Positions 10,301 to 18,452 of a DNA stretch of 64,000 nt are shown piece after piece. Both the position numbers and the translations under genes were made by a program. Source of the DNA: Cohnella ginsengisoli (GTDB lineage: Bacteria > Bacillota > Bacilli > Paenibacillales > Paenibacillaceae); contig NZ_JAPDHZ010000006.1 in NCBI RefSeq assembly GCF_029525555.1, positions 434,001 through 498,000 of the forward strand, written 5' to 3'. The notes under the pieces are model-generated. The model did not search any database. It was not told the DNA's origin and was given only the letters and a program-made list of their open reading frames with translations. Position 1 is the stretch's first letter; the number at the start of each line of letters is the position of its first letter.

Positions 10301-11622
10301 GGGTGCCGGTCGCGGCTGGCGCGAAGAGCGGCAAAGCGACCTTGCGCAGCGTCGTTCAGCTGCCGCCGGATTGGGACCACAAGTACGGCATGGACACGAC
10401 GCAGGTTTCCTTCGACAATCTGGAGAAGGTCCAGATCGACGGAGAGCCGTATGTCCACTATGCGGCTGCGATCGATCTGACGAACGCTGAAGCGCTTGCC
10501 GCGGCGGACGATCTGGCGCTCTCGCTCGTCGGCAGCGGATTGGACAACGGCGGCGCCGCATACCCGGTCTATATCGACAACATCCGTTTGTACAGCACGT
10601 ACCAGGATGCCGCCTCCGATCCGGCATCGGTCGACGACTTCGAAGGCTACCTCGGCAGCAACGATGCGCTCGGCGCGAAGTTCGTCCATGCGGGCGGCGA
10701 CGATACGGCCGCGGCGCTCGACGCGGGCAGCAAGCACGGCGGCAGCTACGGGCTGAAGTATACCTATACGCTGGCGAACAGCGGCTATGCCGGCATCACC
10801 AAGGCGCTCGGCGGCGTAGATTGGTCGGGCTACAACGCCCTGCAATTTCGGTACAAGCCGGACGGCAAGGGCCAGAAGCTCGTCATGCAGATCAACGCCG
10901 ACGGCAAGACGTACGAGTATTACCCGGACACGGCGACGGAGGAAGCGCAGTTCGTGACCGCTCCGTTTAGCGCGTTCAAGCCGGCTAACGGCGCGACGGG
11001 CACGCTCACGAAGCTGAACCTGTCCAAGGTGAACGCGTTCTCCATCTACACGAACGCGAAGCCGGACGGCACGAAGCTGACGTCTTCGATGTACTTCGAC
11101 GACATCCGCGCGGTCAGCGACGACGCGGCGGGCCCGGTGCCGAACGGCAGCGCCGGCGGCGGATTGCCGACGGGCACGCTTTACGGCTTCGACGGCTCGG
11201 CCGAAGGTTGGGCGCTGAACGACAGCCAGAACACGCTCGGCGCCGGCAACGTAAGGCAGACGTCGGACGGAGGCGCGAAGGTGCTGGCGGTGGACTTCAA
11301 CGCGACCGGCACGGGAAGTTCGCCGCAGCTTGAGCTCGGCGCGGTCTCGGACAAGGACCTCAGCAACGGGTCCGCGATCAAGCTTAAGGTGCGTCTCGCC
11401 GCGGGCACGGCCAAGGCCAAGCTGTTCATTAAGCACGGCGGCGCATGGACGTGGGTGAACGCCGACGAAGCGACGCTGAATACCGATTATCAGACGTTAA
11501 CGCTGAATCTGAATGCCGGCGGCATCGACAAGACGGCGATCAAAACGATCGGCCTGCAAGTCTACGCGCCGGACGGTACGGGCACGATGACCTTGTACGT
11601 GGACGAAGTCGCGTTGGAATAG
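7366..11622 (+). CDS. Secreted, S-layer-anchored GH26 beta-mannanase with three SLH domains and carbohydrate-binding modules
   Basis: The start at 7366 follows GGAGGAGG and gives a clean signal peptide (MKASKKILSGALSTALAASA, cleavage near AWA-AE). The 1418-residue product has three SLH repeats (about 55-225) for binding pyruvylated cell-wall polymer. A short-repeat beta-rich stretch (about 230-410; VVNHDGATLKNAVVNGNLYL and similar) and a Ser/Thr/Pro linker follow. A GH26 domain spans about 445-780, with acid/base Glu599 in RPFHEQSG and nucleophile Glu706 in ALTEFGYQ. Three beta-sandwich modules resembling mannan/beta-glucan CBMs follow (about 899-1079 CBM27-like, 1085-1255, 1270-1418). It should hydrolyse beta-mannan at the cell surface. 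It is intact despite its length. A terminator follows. Confidence 0.93.
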   Translation: MKASKKILSGALSTALAASAVLAGVAAPVSAWAAEPSATASPSAVSAPTAGLPLSDTLQHWAKDSIAKWVASGVLSGYPDKTFHPNDRITRAEFATILNRVFGFYAESNEAFSDVRGTSWYADALSIAREAGYYEGFPGNRAQAGDAISRQDAVTLLARVFSLAASGSASTQAGFSDGAQIQAYAKAAVDALSGALSGYQDGTFRPNDSITRAEVVTLIDKLVAGYYASAGVVEGGEIAGNVVVNHDGATLKNAVVNGNLYLTAGIGDGEVKLDGVTVKGKTFIAGGGPHTVILNDATLGEVVVDRKEGEVRVQATGKTKIEQVTVESASKLELAQGVQVESATFNSPVALELASGASIDQLKVNSGASGTTIAGSGTVGSADIQASGVIVGGKAVEAGKFSIANGAAAPSTTSPSANGPVTTPANPAVSVNLVDPDASAATKSLFVYLNEIRGGGILFGQQHATTEGLSIGKRDGTESDTYNAVGEYPALFGWDTLTLEGKEKPGVSGDFEQSRDNLIDVMKKAYNYGGVLTLSSHLPNFVTGGDFYDLKGNVVSHILPGGDKHAAYNAFLDNIADFANHLKDDNGNPIPVIYRPFHEQSGSWFWWGAAFTTKDEYREIYRYTVEYLRDVKGVSNFLYAYSPGGGFGTSEERYMETYPGDDYVDILGFDSYYNGEGQSWFDGVTTEAALVSRVADGHHKVAALTEFGYQQMKASGNSTPDFYTKLSEALQSDPDARKMAYMLTWANFGPTAYVPYPTGEGQPAHQMLPDFVKYFEESYTLFNKEVSHAYDRNVATEREQPFMHVASPTDQSTVKTNTTQIRARILNETPAKVVYATAGDDAEHALTLDPATGFYTADWSPAASLNGKSATVTVKAYDADGKVLQAQTNTVFVKIPEVLIGAYTFDDGIEGIQSNGGWQADIEGLSHVSLNGDGKLKLSVVGTTYTDDWQELKLELKNAKAVAGADTLSGVKRLKYEAWVPVAAGAKSGKATLRSVVQLPPDWDHKYGMDTTQVSFDNLEKVQIDGEPYVHYAAAIDLTNAEALAAADDLALSLVGSGLDNGGAAYPVYIDNIRLYSTYQDAASDPASVDDFEGYLGSNDALGAKFVHAGGDDTAAALDAGSKHGGSYGLKYTYTLANSGYAGITKALGGVDWSGYNALQFRYKPDGKGQKLVMQINADGKTYEYYPDTATEEAQFVTAPFSAFKPANGATGTLTKLNLSKVNAFSIYTNAKPDGTKLTSSMYFDDIRAVSDDAAGPVPNGSAGGGLPTGTLYGFDGSAEGWALNDSQNTLGAGNVRQTSDGGAKVLAVDFNATGTGSSPQLELGAVSDKDLSNGSAIKLKVRLAAGTAKAKLFIKHGGAWTWVNADEATLNTDYQTLTLNLNAGGIDKTAIKTIGLQVYAPDGTGTMTLYVDEVALE

Positions 11623-11660
11623 CATGTCAGGGCTCGGCGGCAGCGCCGCCGAGCGAACTA

Positions 11661-11707
11661 AAAAGACGGCGCTCCCGAACCGCCAAGCGGCCGGGGCGCC
11701 GTCTTTG
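11661..11707 (+). terminator. Rho-independent terminator after the mannanase gene
   Basis: AAAGACGGCGC (11662-11672) pairs perfectly with GCGCCGTCTTT (11696-11706) over 11 bp. A second GC-rich hairpin (CTCGGCGGC/GCCGCCGAG) lies just upstream. Confidence 0.75.
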
Positions 11708-11982
11708 TCGCGCGCTGCGACGGGAGACGAACGAAGAAGGTTGATGGGCCGGAGCCTGCTCTTGGGCAGGGCGGCTATGCGGGTTTGCTGTGTCTAGGGT
11801 TCGTCTACCCGCAGATCGTACCGCCGTGATCGAAGCGCAGTCGGCTGCAGCGCCCGGGTTCGACCCCGGGACGACGCGTCCAATGACTCATGGCTTAATC
11901 TGTAATTAAACGCGTGCGCGCGCCGTCAAACGACAAATTGCGATTTTGATCAAAGAAGGGACTTTTATCCATGACTTCCGAC
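11708..11982. other. Intergenic stretch without a recognisable gene
   Basis: No supported reading frame or RNA gene was found between the mannanase terminator and the end of the convergent DUF3889 gene. A T-arm-like motif (GGTTCGACC near 11858-11866) is discussed under rejected items. Confidence 0.5.
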
Positions 11983-12345
11983 TCAGCGAGGCGTTTCGCT
12001 CATGGCGACCGAGATCAGGCGATCCTCGGCGTCATTAAAACGGACGGTCACGAACACGCCGAACTCCCGGTCGGCCTGGCGGAGCCAAAGCTTGAATTTC
12101 TCCTCGCTGAGGCCGCCTTCGAGCTGCGTTCTGCCGATGTGCAAATAATCGACGAGCGACGCCTGCGGGTACTTGTGCTTCGTCTCCTCGATGGCGATGA
12201 GGCTCCATTTGTGATAGGTCGTATCCGCGGCATCGGCTTGTTCGGCGCGGACCGCCAAAGCCGTCCAGACTGCGATGGCCAATAAGGCGAGCAGGACGCC
12301 GGCGCGCGCTGTGCCCGTTATCGCCTTGGGATAGCGTTGACTCAT
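11983..12345 (-). CDS. DUF3889-type secreted protein
   Basis: This small protein (120 residues from the chosen start, MSQRYPKAITG) has a signal-peptide-like segment (GVLLALLAIAVWTALAVRA). A C-terminal domain follows that I recognise as DUF3889: YHKWSLIAIEETKHKYPQA, VDYLHIGRTQLEG, EEKFKLWLR and FGVFVTVRFND. The family is found in Bacillus and Paenibacillus and has no assigned function. It probably acts outside the membrane. It is transcribed divergently from the Uma2 gene and stands alone. An upstream ATG at 12390 would add 15 residues without a better ribosome site. Confidence 0.7.
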   Translation of the reverse strand: MSQRYPKAITGTARAGVLLALLAIAVWTALAVRAEQADAADTTYHKWSLIAIEETKHKYPQASLVDYLHIGRTQLEGGLSEEKFKLWLRQADREFGVFVTVRFNDAEDRLISVAMSETPR

Positions 12346-12454
12346 TGCGGTTACACGCCCTCCTGTATCGTCGGTTGCCAACCGTACCATTATGCCCCAA
12401 TCGAAGCGGATGATGCCGACAAAGGCATCGAGGTCGAATCGTAGCGAAATGCGA

Positions 12455-12483
12455 TTGACATGGCTTCGTTAACCAAGCATAAT
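12455..12483 (+). promoter_or_regulatory. Sigma-A-type promoter for the Uma2 gene
   Basis: TTGACA (12455-12460) and CATAAT (12478-12483) are separated by 17 bp. Transcription would start near 12490, leaving a leader of about 90 nt that contains a terminator-like hairpin. Confidence 0.6.
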
Positions 12484-12505
12484 ACTGGTAAATAATCGTA
12501 CGGGG

Positions 12506-12561
12506 AAGCGCCCCGTCGGAGCCGCACACGGGACGTGTCGCTTTGACGGGGCGCTTTTTTT
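12506..12561 (+). terminator. Intrinsic terminator/attenuator in the leader of the Uma2 gene
   Basis: AAGCGCCCCGTC (12506-12517) pairs perfectly with GACGGGGCGCTT (12545-12556), followed by a T7 tract (12555-12561). The 27-nt loop holds a second hairpin, ACACG-GGA-CGTGT (12526-12538). It lies between a good promoter and the start at 12582, so most transcripts should stop here unless something relieves it. Confidence 0.65.
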
Positions 12562-12581
12562 ACCGTAAAGGGAGCGGGAAA

Positions 12582-13187
12582 ATGGACGACGGGAACAAGA
12601 AGGGCAAGGATGGCGAGGTGCGCGAGCAGGTCGTGACCTACGAGATCTACGCTGAGATGCCGGATGACGGCAAACGCTACGAGATCTTCGACGGCAAGCT
12701 GGAGCTGATGTCTCCCGGACCGAATATTTTTCATCAGGCGATAAGCGGCAAATTGTATCTGCTCGTGCAGAGCTGTATCTCGAATTACATCGTGTTGTAC
12801 GCGCCCCTGGATGTCATTCTGAGCAAGACTAACGTCATGCAGCCGGACCTTGTGCTCGTCAGCAAGGACCGCTGGGAGATTGTCAGCAAGCGCGGCGTGG
12901 AGGGCGCTCCTGATCTGGCGGTGGAGATTTTGTCGCCGGGCTCGCGCAAGCGGGATCGGGTACGCAAGCACGCGGTCTACGAGAAGCATGGCGTGCCCGA
13001 ATATTGGATCGTCGACCCGACCGCCCGCACGCTGGAGCAATTTGTGCTCGTCGACGGCCGCTACCGGGTAGGCGAGCTTTTCGAGGAACAGGACCGTGTC
13101 GCGTCGGAGCGGTTCCCTTGCGTTTCTTTTGCGGTGGACGAGCTGTTCAAGGGCGACGTGCTGGAACGGCTGGCTTCGCTGAGCTAA
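12582..13187 (+). CDS. Uma2-family (DUF820) putative PD-(D/E)XK nuclease-fold protein
   Basis: The 201-residue protein matches the Uma2/DUF820 fold: YEIFDGKLELMSPGPNIFHQ, QPDLVLVSKDR, PDLAVEILSPGSRKRDRVRK and EYWIVDP. The Asp of QPDLVLV, the Glu of VEILSP and a following Lys are the usual PD-(D/E)XK-type residues, so nuclease activity is possible but unproven for the family. The start at 12582 has GGGAGC seven bases upstream; an in-frame ATG at 12543 lies inside the terminator hairpin. The gene stands alone behind a leader terminator, an unusual setting that suggests conditional expression. Confidence 0.82.
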   Translation: MDDGNKKGKDGEVREQVVTYEIYAEMPDDGKRYEIFDGKLELMSPGPNIFHQAISGKLYLLVQSCISNYIVLYAPLDVILSKTNVMQPDLVLVSKDRWEIVSKRGVEGAPDLAVEILSPGSRKRDRVRKHAVYEKHGVPEYWIVDPTARTLEQFVLVDGRYRVGELFEEQDRVASERFPCVSFAVDELFKGDVLERLASLS

Positions 13188-13234
13188 GCGAGCACGCTTG
13201 GTGGCGCTAGCGCGGGCTTTTTCTGATAAACCAT

Positions 13235-13856
13235 CTACTTCGCCACCGCAAACCGCAGCACCGTCCGCAGTTTTTCCGTCCCTGTCCTGCGCGGGTCGGA
13301 CAGATAAATCTCGCGATGGAGCTTCGACGCTCGCCGATAGCCCGCTTCCGCGCAGAACGCCTCCATTTTCGAGAAGCTCGCGGGCTCGTTTTCAAAGCTG
13401 CCCACGTGCATCATTTGACAGCTCGGGCCGTCCTCGATCGTAACGAATTTCAAGCGTGCTAGCTGCGGGTTCGGCTTCTTGGCCGCCGTTTTGCCGACAA
13501 AGTATCGGAACCCGTCCTCGGTCAGGAAATCGGGCTGCCGAATCATGATCGTATACTTCCAGTTGTTCTTGTCCGTGGCAGGCCGCGTCAGATCCACGAG
13601 ACCCCACACCCCTTCCAGCGGATAGACCGTGTAGTCGTAATACCCTTCCGGCGCGTCGCTTCCTTTATACGACATTTTGACGGCATAGCTCAGCGCGTAC
13701 AGCGCCTCCGTCTCCAGCGCGAATGCGGGGCGGTTCGGATCCCCCCTCGCCTTCGATGGCGGCGAAGGGCATGGGGGGCACGTCGAGGATGGCGGGTTCT
13801 CCTTTGGGCAAATAGAGCGATTTGTCGTGTTTTTTGTAGTCGATTTTGGCGGACAT
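13235..13856 (-). CDS. GyrI-like small-molecule-binding domain protein, frameshifted
   Basis: The repaired protein has about 206 residues: MSAKIDYKKHDKSLYLPKG, DVPPMPFAAIEGEGDPN, LYALSYAVKMSYKG, YYDYTVYPLEGVWG and IMIRQPDFLTEDGFRYF. This is the stand-alone GyrI-like family related to the effector domains of MerR/AraC multidrug regulators, thought to bind or modify small molecules. The start at 13856 has GGGAGG upstream. The frame breaks at C6, 13741-13746; five bases restore GEGDPNRP. A nearby G6 run (13774-13779) is in frame and intact, so not every long run is affected. It is divergent from the DUF3900 gene. Confidence 0.75.
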
Positions 13857-14040
13857 GGACGTACCTCCCAACTTGGTATAACGGTATATTACGGCAAGGA
13901 CGGTGACAACAGGGTGTCAGTGGCACAATTAGACCCCTCCGGGGCTGGACAACTCCGAGCCGCGATCGGTACACTTGGCATAGTGCGGCAAACGCCGCAG
14001 GTCAGATCTAGATTCGAACAAAGCAGGGAGACCGTATCTA

Positions 14041-15405
14041 ATGAGATTTTCCATACAATACCTGTCCTTCTTCGTCATCCAGTCCGAGAGCCCCAAGGAG
14101 ACGGACACGAACAAGCGGTATAAGCACTATAAGACGCTGGACCACTACGACTACGAGGACAGCGAGGTCAAGTCGTTTCTCGACGAGGAATTCTCGCGGA
14201 TCGCGAAGCGCAAGGCCGACGTGAATCCGGATACCGCCGCGGCGCCGACGAAGATCGGCCGCTTTATTATGGAGCCGGGGCAGGAGCCCGAGAGCAACCC
14301 GAACTACAACCTGTTCCAGCGGCTGCGCGTGGCCACGACCAAGGAGCAGTTCCACTATGCCTGCGACGACGTGCTGCGGAGCTACATGGACACGAGCGCG
14401 GTGCGGGGAGGCGCGTTTATCGTCGCGGCGGCCAAGGTGAACGAGCTGTTCGACGAGCCGTTCGTGTTCGTGCTGAAGTGCGATTTCGAGTCGAAGATCG
14501 CCCGCATCTCCGACGAGCGCAGCCTGATCTCGAAGGTCGACATGGCGATCAGCGCGCGCAACATCAAGTCGATCCAGTATCCCCACATGCCGGAGGAAGG
14601 GATGCTCGAGCCGTACGAGCTGAAGATTCATCAGGCGTCGCACGCGCGCTACTTCGAGGACTTCCTGAAGTACGTCTCTTACGAGAAGTCGAAGCCGGAG
14701 ATCGTGAACGACCAGGTCCTGGGCCTGGTGCAGGAATATATGGAGCGCAAATGGTCGGGAGACGGCACGGAGAGCGAGACGGGCTATGCGGCGGACGGAG
14801 GGGCGGGAGCGATGGGAGGCCCGGGCGCCTTGCAGGACGGCGGCATGGCCGACGCTTACGGTGCCGGCGCGGACGCTGCCGGCGGTTACGGCGAGTACGA
14901 GGCGATCCGCGAGCGCGATCTGTCGGCGGATATGGGCTATGGTGCGGCGGGTTACGATGAAGCCGGCTTGGGCGGCGGCGCATACGGCGGCGGTCAAGGC
15001 GGCGGCTACGGCGGCCAAGGCGGCGGTGGCGTGTCGCGGGCTGCGCGCGGCAGCGGCGGCTGGGCGCAGGAGGCGCGCGAGTTCGAGATGTGGGCGGCCG
15101 GCGACAAGCGGCAGCTGCAGGAGAAGTGGACGCACGAGGACGTCATGGGCGCGACCGCCCATATCGTCGAGTATCAGCCGGACCTCGAGCTGAAGTTCAA
15201 GGCGGACGATATTGCCGTCCGGGCCAAGATGAGCGACTACGGCGATTCGATCCATATCGCCCGCATGAACGGCAGGTACGTGCTTTTGATCGAGGCCGAC
15301 GGCCTGCACTTCGAGAAGGGGATGTCCCCGATCGAGCTGCTCCATCCCGAGGACATCGAGCAAGTGCTCGCCCGCATGCGCGGCCGTCCGCGCCCGGGGC
15401 ATTGA
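14041..15405 (+). CDS. DUF3900-type protein with an unusual Gly/Ala-rich insert
   Basis: This 454-residue intact protein matches the Bacillus/Paenibacillus DUF3900 family along its N-terminal 235 residues (MRFSIQYLSFFVIQSE, APTKIGRFIMEPG, MDTSAVRGGAFIVAAAK, KIHQASHARYFEDFLKYVSY). Residues about 245-345 form a low-complexity Gly/Ala/Tyr-rich insert ending in GGGAYGGGQGGGYGGQGGGG. A conserved C-terminal part follows (YQPDLELKFKADDIAVRA). The function of the family is unknown; one would guess cytoplasmic, since no signal peptide or membrane span is seen. The insert looks like a flexible linker between two folded parts. Confidence 0.75.
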   Translation: MRFSIQYLSFFVIQSESPKETDTNKRYKHYKTLDHYDYEDSEVKSFLDEEFSRIAKRKADVNPDTAAAPTKIGRFIMEPGQEPESNPNYNLFQRLRVATTKEQFHYACDDVLRSYMDTSAVRGGAFIVAAAKVNELFDEPFVFVLKCDFESKIARISDERSLISKVDMAISARNIKSIQYPHMPEEGMLEPYELKIHQASHARYFEDFLKYVSYEKSKPEIVNDQVLGLVQEYMERKWSGDGTESETGYAADGGAGAMGGPGALQDGGMADAYGAGADAAGGYGEYEAIRERDLSADMGYGAAGYDEAGLGGGAYGGGQGGGYGGQGGGGVSRAARGSGGWAQEAREFEMWAAGDKRQLQEKWTHEDVMGATAHIVEYQPDLELKFKADDIAVRAKMSDYGDSIHIARMNGRYVLLIEADGLHFEKGMSPIELLHPEDIEQVLARMRGRPRPGH

Positions 15406-15543
15406 GGCGTTAACTTTCGGCAATAGGCGAGGCGTGGTGCCGGGCGTACGATACGGAGAGATTGCAGGCGAGCGAGGCAGACAGATGGCGGCCTGTTTTC
15501 AAGCAAAGCCGCCTGTCCGATCAATTTACTTCTAAGTCGAGGT

Positions 15544-18316
15544 ATGCATGTGAACATAGCGGATATCGCGCTGTTTAAAGGGCTGTCCAACGTGGACTTG
15601 GCCAAGGTCCTCGGGCGCTTGGAGCGGCGCACGCTGCGGGCGGACGAGACGCTGTTCCGCGCGGGCGACCCGGGGGACGGCATGTACGTCGTGCTGCGCG
15701 GGCAGATCGCGCTCTACGTAGAGACGGAAGAAGGCGCGCGGCGGGCGCTGACGGTGCTGCGCGAGGGAGACATGCTCGGCGAGATGGCGCTCCTGACCGG
15801 CGAGCCGCGCAGCGCGACCGCCGTGGCCGCCGCCGAGACCGAGCTCTTCGAGATCGGCGAAGAGACGTTCCGGCAGCTGATCGGGGAGCATGCCGTGCTG
15901 TCGGCCTATTTTATCCGCTTGCTGTCCGGCAGGCTGACGCAGACGAACGCGCGGCTGACGGAGACGCGCGAGGCGGAGACCGCCCGCATCCGGCAGCAGG
16001 CGGCACGCTGGCCCGCCGAAGTGGCGGTGGCGATGTTCGCGGCGGCGGCGCTGCCGTTCGCGGACAAGCCGCTGCTGGAGCGCGCGGCGGGACTTGCATC
16101 CTTCGACGCCGCGCTGGCGGCGGATGCGGACCTTCGCGCCATGATCCGGCAGGATCCGGACCGCGCCGCGCGCGTCTCCGTCATGCCGGCGGTTCGGACC
16201 GTGCTGACGGAGCTGTACGTCGAGCTGCAGGGTCATAGCGCGCGCGCGCAATGGACGCGCGAGGCCGCGATTTATTATGCGGAAGCGGGGGGATACGGCT
16301 GCTGCGGCGGCCGTGCTGTCCGACGGCGGGTCATGGCCGGCGCTCATCGCGCTGCTGGAAGGCGGACGTTCCGTTTCGGACGCGAACGTCGGCGGAGCGC
16401 CGGCAGCGATGGCGGCCGCCGCGCCGTCACGCGACCAGGCCGCCGCGGCGCTGGAAGCCGCAACCGCGTCGCCGTTAGACCGCGACGAGCCGGACGCGGC
16501 CTTGCGCCGGCGTTCCGAGGCAGCTTCGGCGCTGCCGAAGGACCTGCCGCTAGCGGACCTGCTCGCTCGCTGTCCCGACGAGCTGCTGTTCGACCGTCCG
16601 CGACTATTCGCCGCCTATCTGGACGATTGCCTCGCGCGCGGCCGCGAAGAGGGCTACGTCCGGTTCGAAGCCGCGCTGGAGACGGCGTCCGGTCGCTTCG
16701 AGCCGGCGCAGACCGCAGCCCTGTACGCTTGGGGCGCCGAATGGTGCCGGCGGGCGGGCCGTTCGCACAAAGCGCTCGAATACATGCGGCTCGCCGAGTC
16801 CCTCCCCGGCACCGAGGCGGAGAGTACGGAGCGAAGCCTGCGGCTGGCCCGGGAAAAACTGAGGGACGAGCAGAACAAGCGGCTCGTCGAGCAAGCGGGC
16901 GCGCTGCTGGGCCGAGGCCGCCTTCCGTTGCTTGCCGGCCTCGCGCTGGCGCTGTCCGGCTTGGTTTATTTCCACTTCGCCGATCCCTTCGCCGGGCTGG
17001 CCCGGCAGGGCATGGACTTCATCGGCATCGGCCTCGCCGCGGTCGTCATGTGGATCGTGCGCGCCGTGCCGGACTATCTCGTGGCGTTATTCATGGCGAT
17101 GCTGTGGGCGGTCGGCGGCGTCGCAGAGCCGTCGGTCGCGCTGTCGGGCTTCGCCTCGCCAAGCTGGCTCTACATGCTGTTCATATTGGCGCTGGGCGCG
17201 GCCATTACGAAGTCCGGCTTGCTGTACCGTTTCTCCCTGCTCGCGCTGAAGCTTTTTCCCGCCAGCTACCGCGGGCAGTTCTGGGGAATCGTCGCGAGCG
17301 GCGCGCTGCTGAACCCGCTTATCCCTTCTTCGTCGGCGAAGGTCGGGCTCGGCGTGCCGATCGCCCGCACGCTGTCCGAGGCGATGGGCTTCGCGGACCG
17401 CTCTCGCGGGATGGCGGGCCTGTCGCTTACGGCGATGGTGTTCTACGGCTTCACGGCCCCTTTCGTGTTGACCGGCTCTTACACCAACGTCATGGCGCTC
17501 GGCATGGCCGGCGGGACCGAGGGCGTGAGTTGGTTTCAATGGCTGATCTACGCCCTGCCGGCCTTCCTCGTCTTCGGCGGGGCGATGGCGGGCTTCATGG
17601 CCTGGACCTTCCGCCGGCGGGAGCCCGGACGTCCCATCCGCACCGAGGTGCTCGACGATCAGCTGAAGCTGATCGGACGGTGGACCCGCAGCGAGCGGGC
17701 GACGGCGGCGGCTGCGCTCGGATCGATTGCGCTCCTGATCCTGCAGCCGCTGCACGGATTGGACTATGCCTGGGTCATGCTGCTCGGGTTTGCGGCGCTG
17801 GTCTTGTTTGGCGTGCTCGACGGAGATACGCTGAAGACGGGCATCGACTGGCCGTTCCTGCTGTTCATCGGCGTCGCCTTCAGCTTCGCCGAGGTAGCCG
17901 AGCGCGTCGGCGTCGTGGACGCGATGTCGAACGTGCTCGGCGCGCGGATGGCCGCCTTTTCCGGATCGCCCACGTTGTTTCTCGTCTCGGTCGTGCTGCT
18001 GTCGTTCCTCGTGACGCTCGTCGTCCGGGACGACGCGGCCGTCATCCTGCTCGTCGTGTCGACCGCCGGCTTGGCGGCGCAGGCGGGCATTCACCCTTGG
18101 GTGCTCGTGTTCGTCATCTTGCTGTCGACCGACCCGTTCTTTTTCGCCTATCAATCGCCGACCTATCTGACCGGCTACTATAGCGCGGAAGGCCGATCGT
18201 TCACGCATCGACAAGGTCAATTGACCGCGATTGGCTACGGCCTCGCCGTGCTGCTGCTGACCGTCGCCTGCGTGCCCTACTGGAAGTGGCTCGGGCTGAT
18301 CGGCCATGGCGGCTGA
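15544..18316 (+). CDS. Cyclic-nucleotide-binding domain fused to an SLC13/DASS-type anion permease, frameshifted
   Basis: The repaired protein has about 923 residues. Residues 1-130 form a CNBD (LFKGLSNVDLAKVLGRLERR, GDPGDGMYVVLRGQIALYVE, LGEMALLTGEPRSATAVA). Residues about 140-450 are a mostly helical region with a TPR-like portion (YAWGAEWCRRAGRSHKALEY). From about 460 there are many membrane helices and SLC13-type segments (LNPLIPSSSAKVGLGVPIAR, TAPFVLTGSYTNVMALG). It should import dicarboxylates, sulfate or a related anion, possibly gated by a nucleotide. The CNBD arginine/glutamate pattern does not settle whether cAMP, cGMP or no nucleotide binds. The frame breaks at G6, 16287-16292; five G restore YYAEAGDTAAAAAVLSDGG. 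Confidence 0.78.
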
Positions 18317-18452
18317 CTGGAAGGCTCGGATCGCTTCGCGAAGCGCCGTTCCTGAACTTGGTCGTAGGTTGGCGCCGCTTGCCGGCGTTATAATAGATTC
18401 ATTGAAAAGATAGACGAATCGAAAAGCGAGACGATAGAAGGGGCTGACGGGC

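Noticed and set aside
8836..11436. 866-codon open frame antisense to the mannanase gene
   Set aside because: Arg/Val/Leu-rich composition without any domain, signal or ribosome site; it mirrors a GC-rich gene with strong SLH/GH26 evidence on the other strand.
11853..11884. tRNA-like T-arm (CCCGGGTTCGACCCCGGG) with a nearby CCA
   Set aside because: No acceptor-stem partner, D-arm or anticodon arm could be placed 60-75 bases upstream; only the T-arm resembles a tRNA.
14960..15050. CRISPR or tandem-repeat array at the repetitive GGCGGC tract
   Set aside because: It is a Gly-codon low-complexity tract inside an intact coding frame, without repeat-spacer periodicity.
15544..18183. A single 879-codon frame as printed for the CNBD gene
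   Set aside because: After 16292 it becomes Arg/Gly-rich with no membrane helices, while the neighbouring frame carries the SLC13 signatures.
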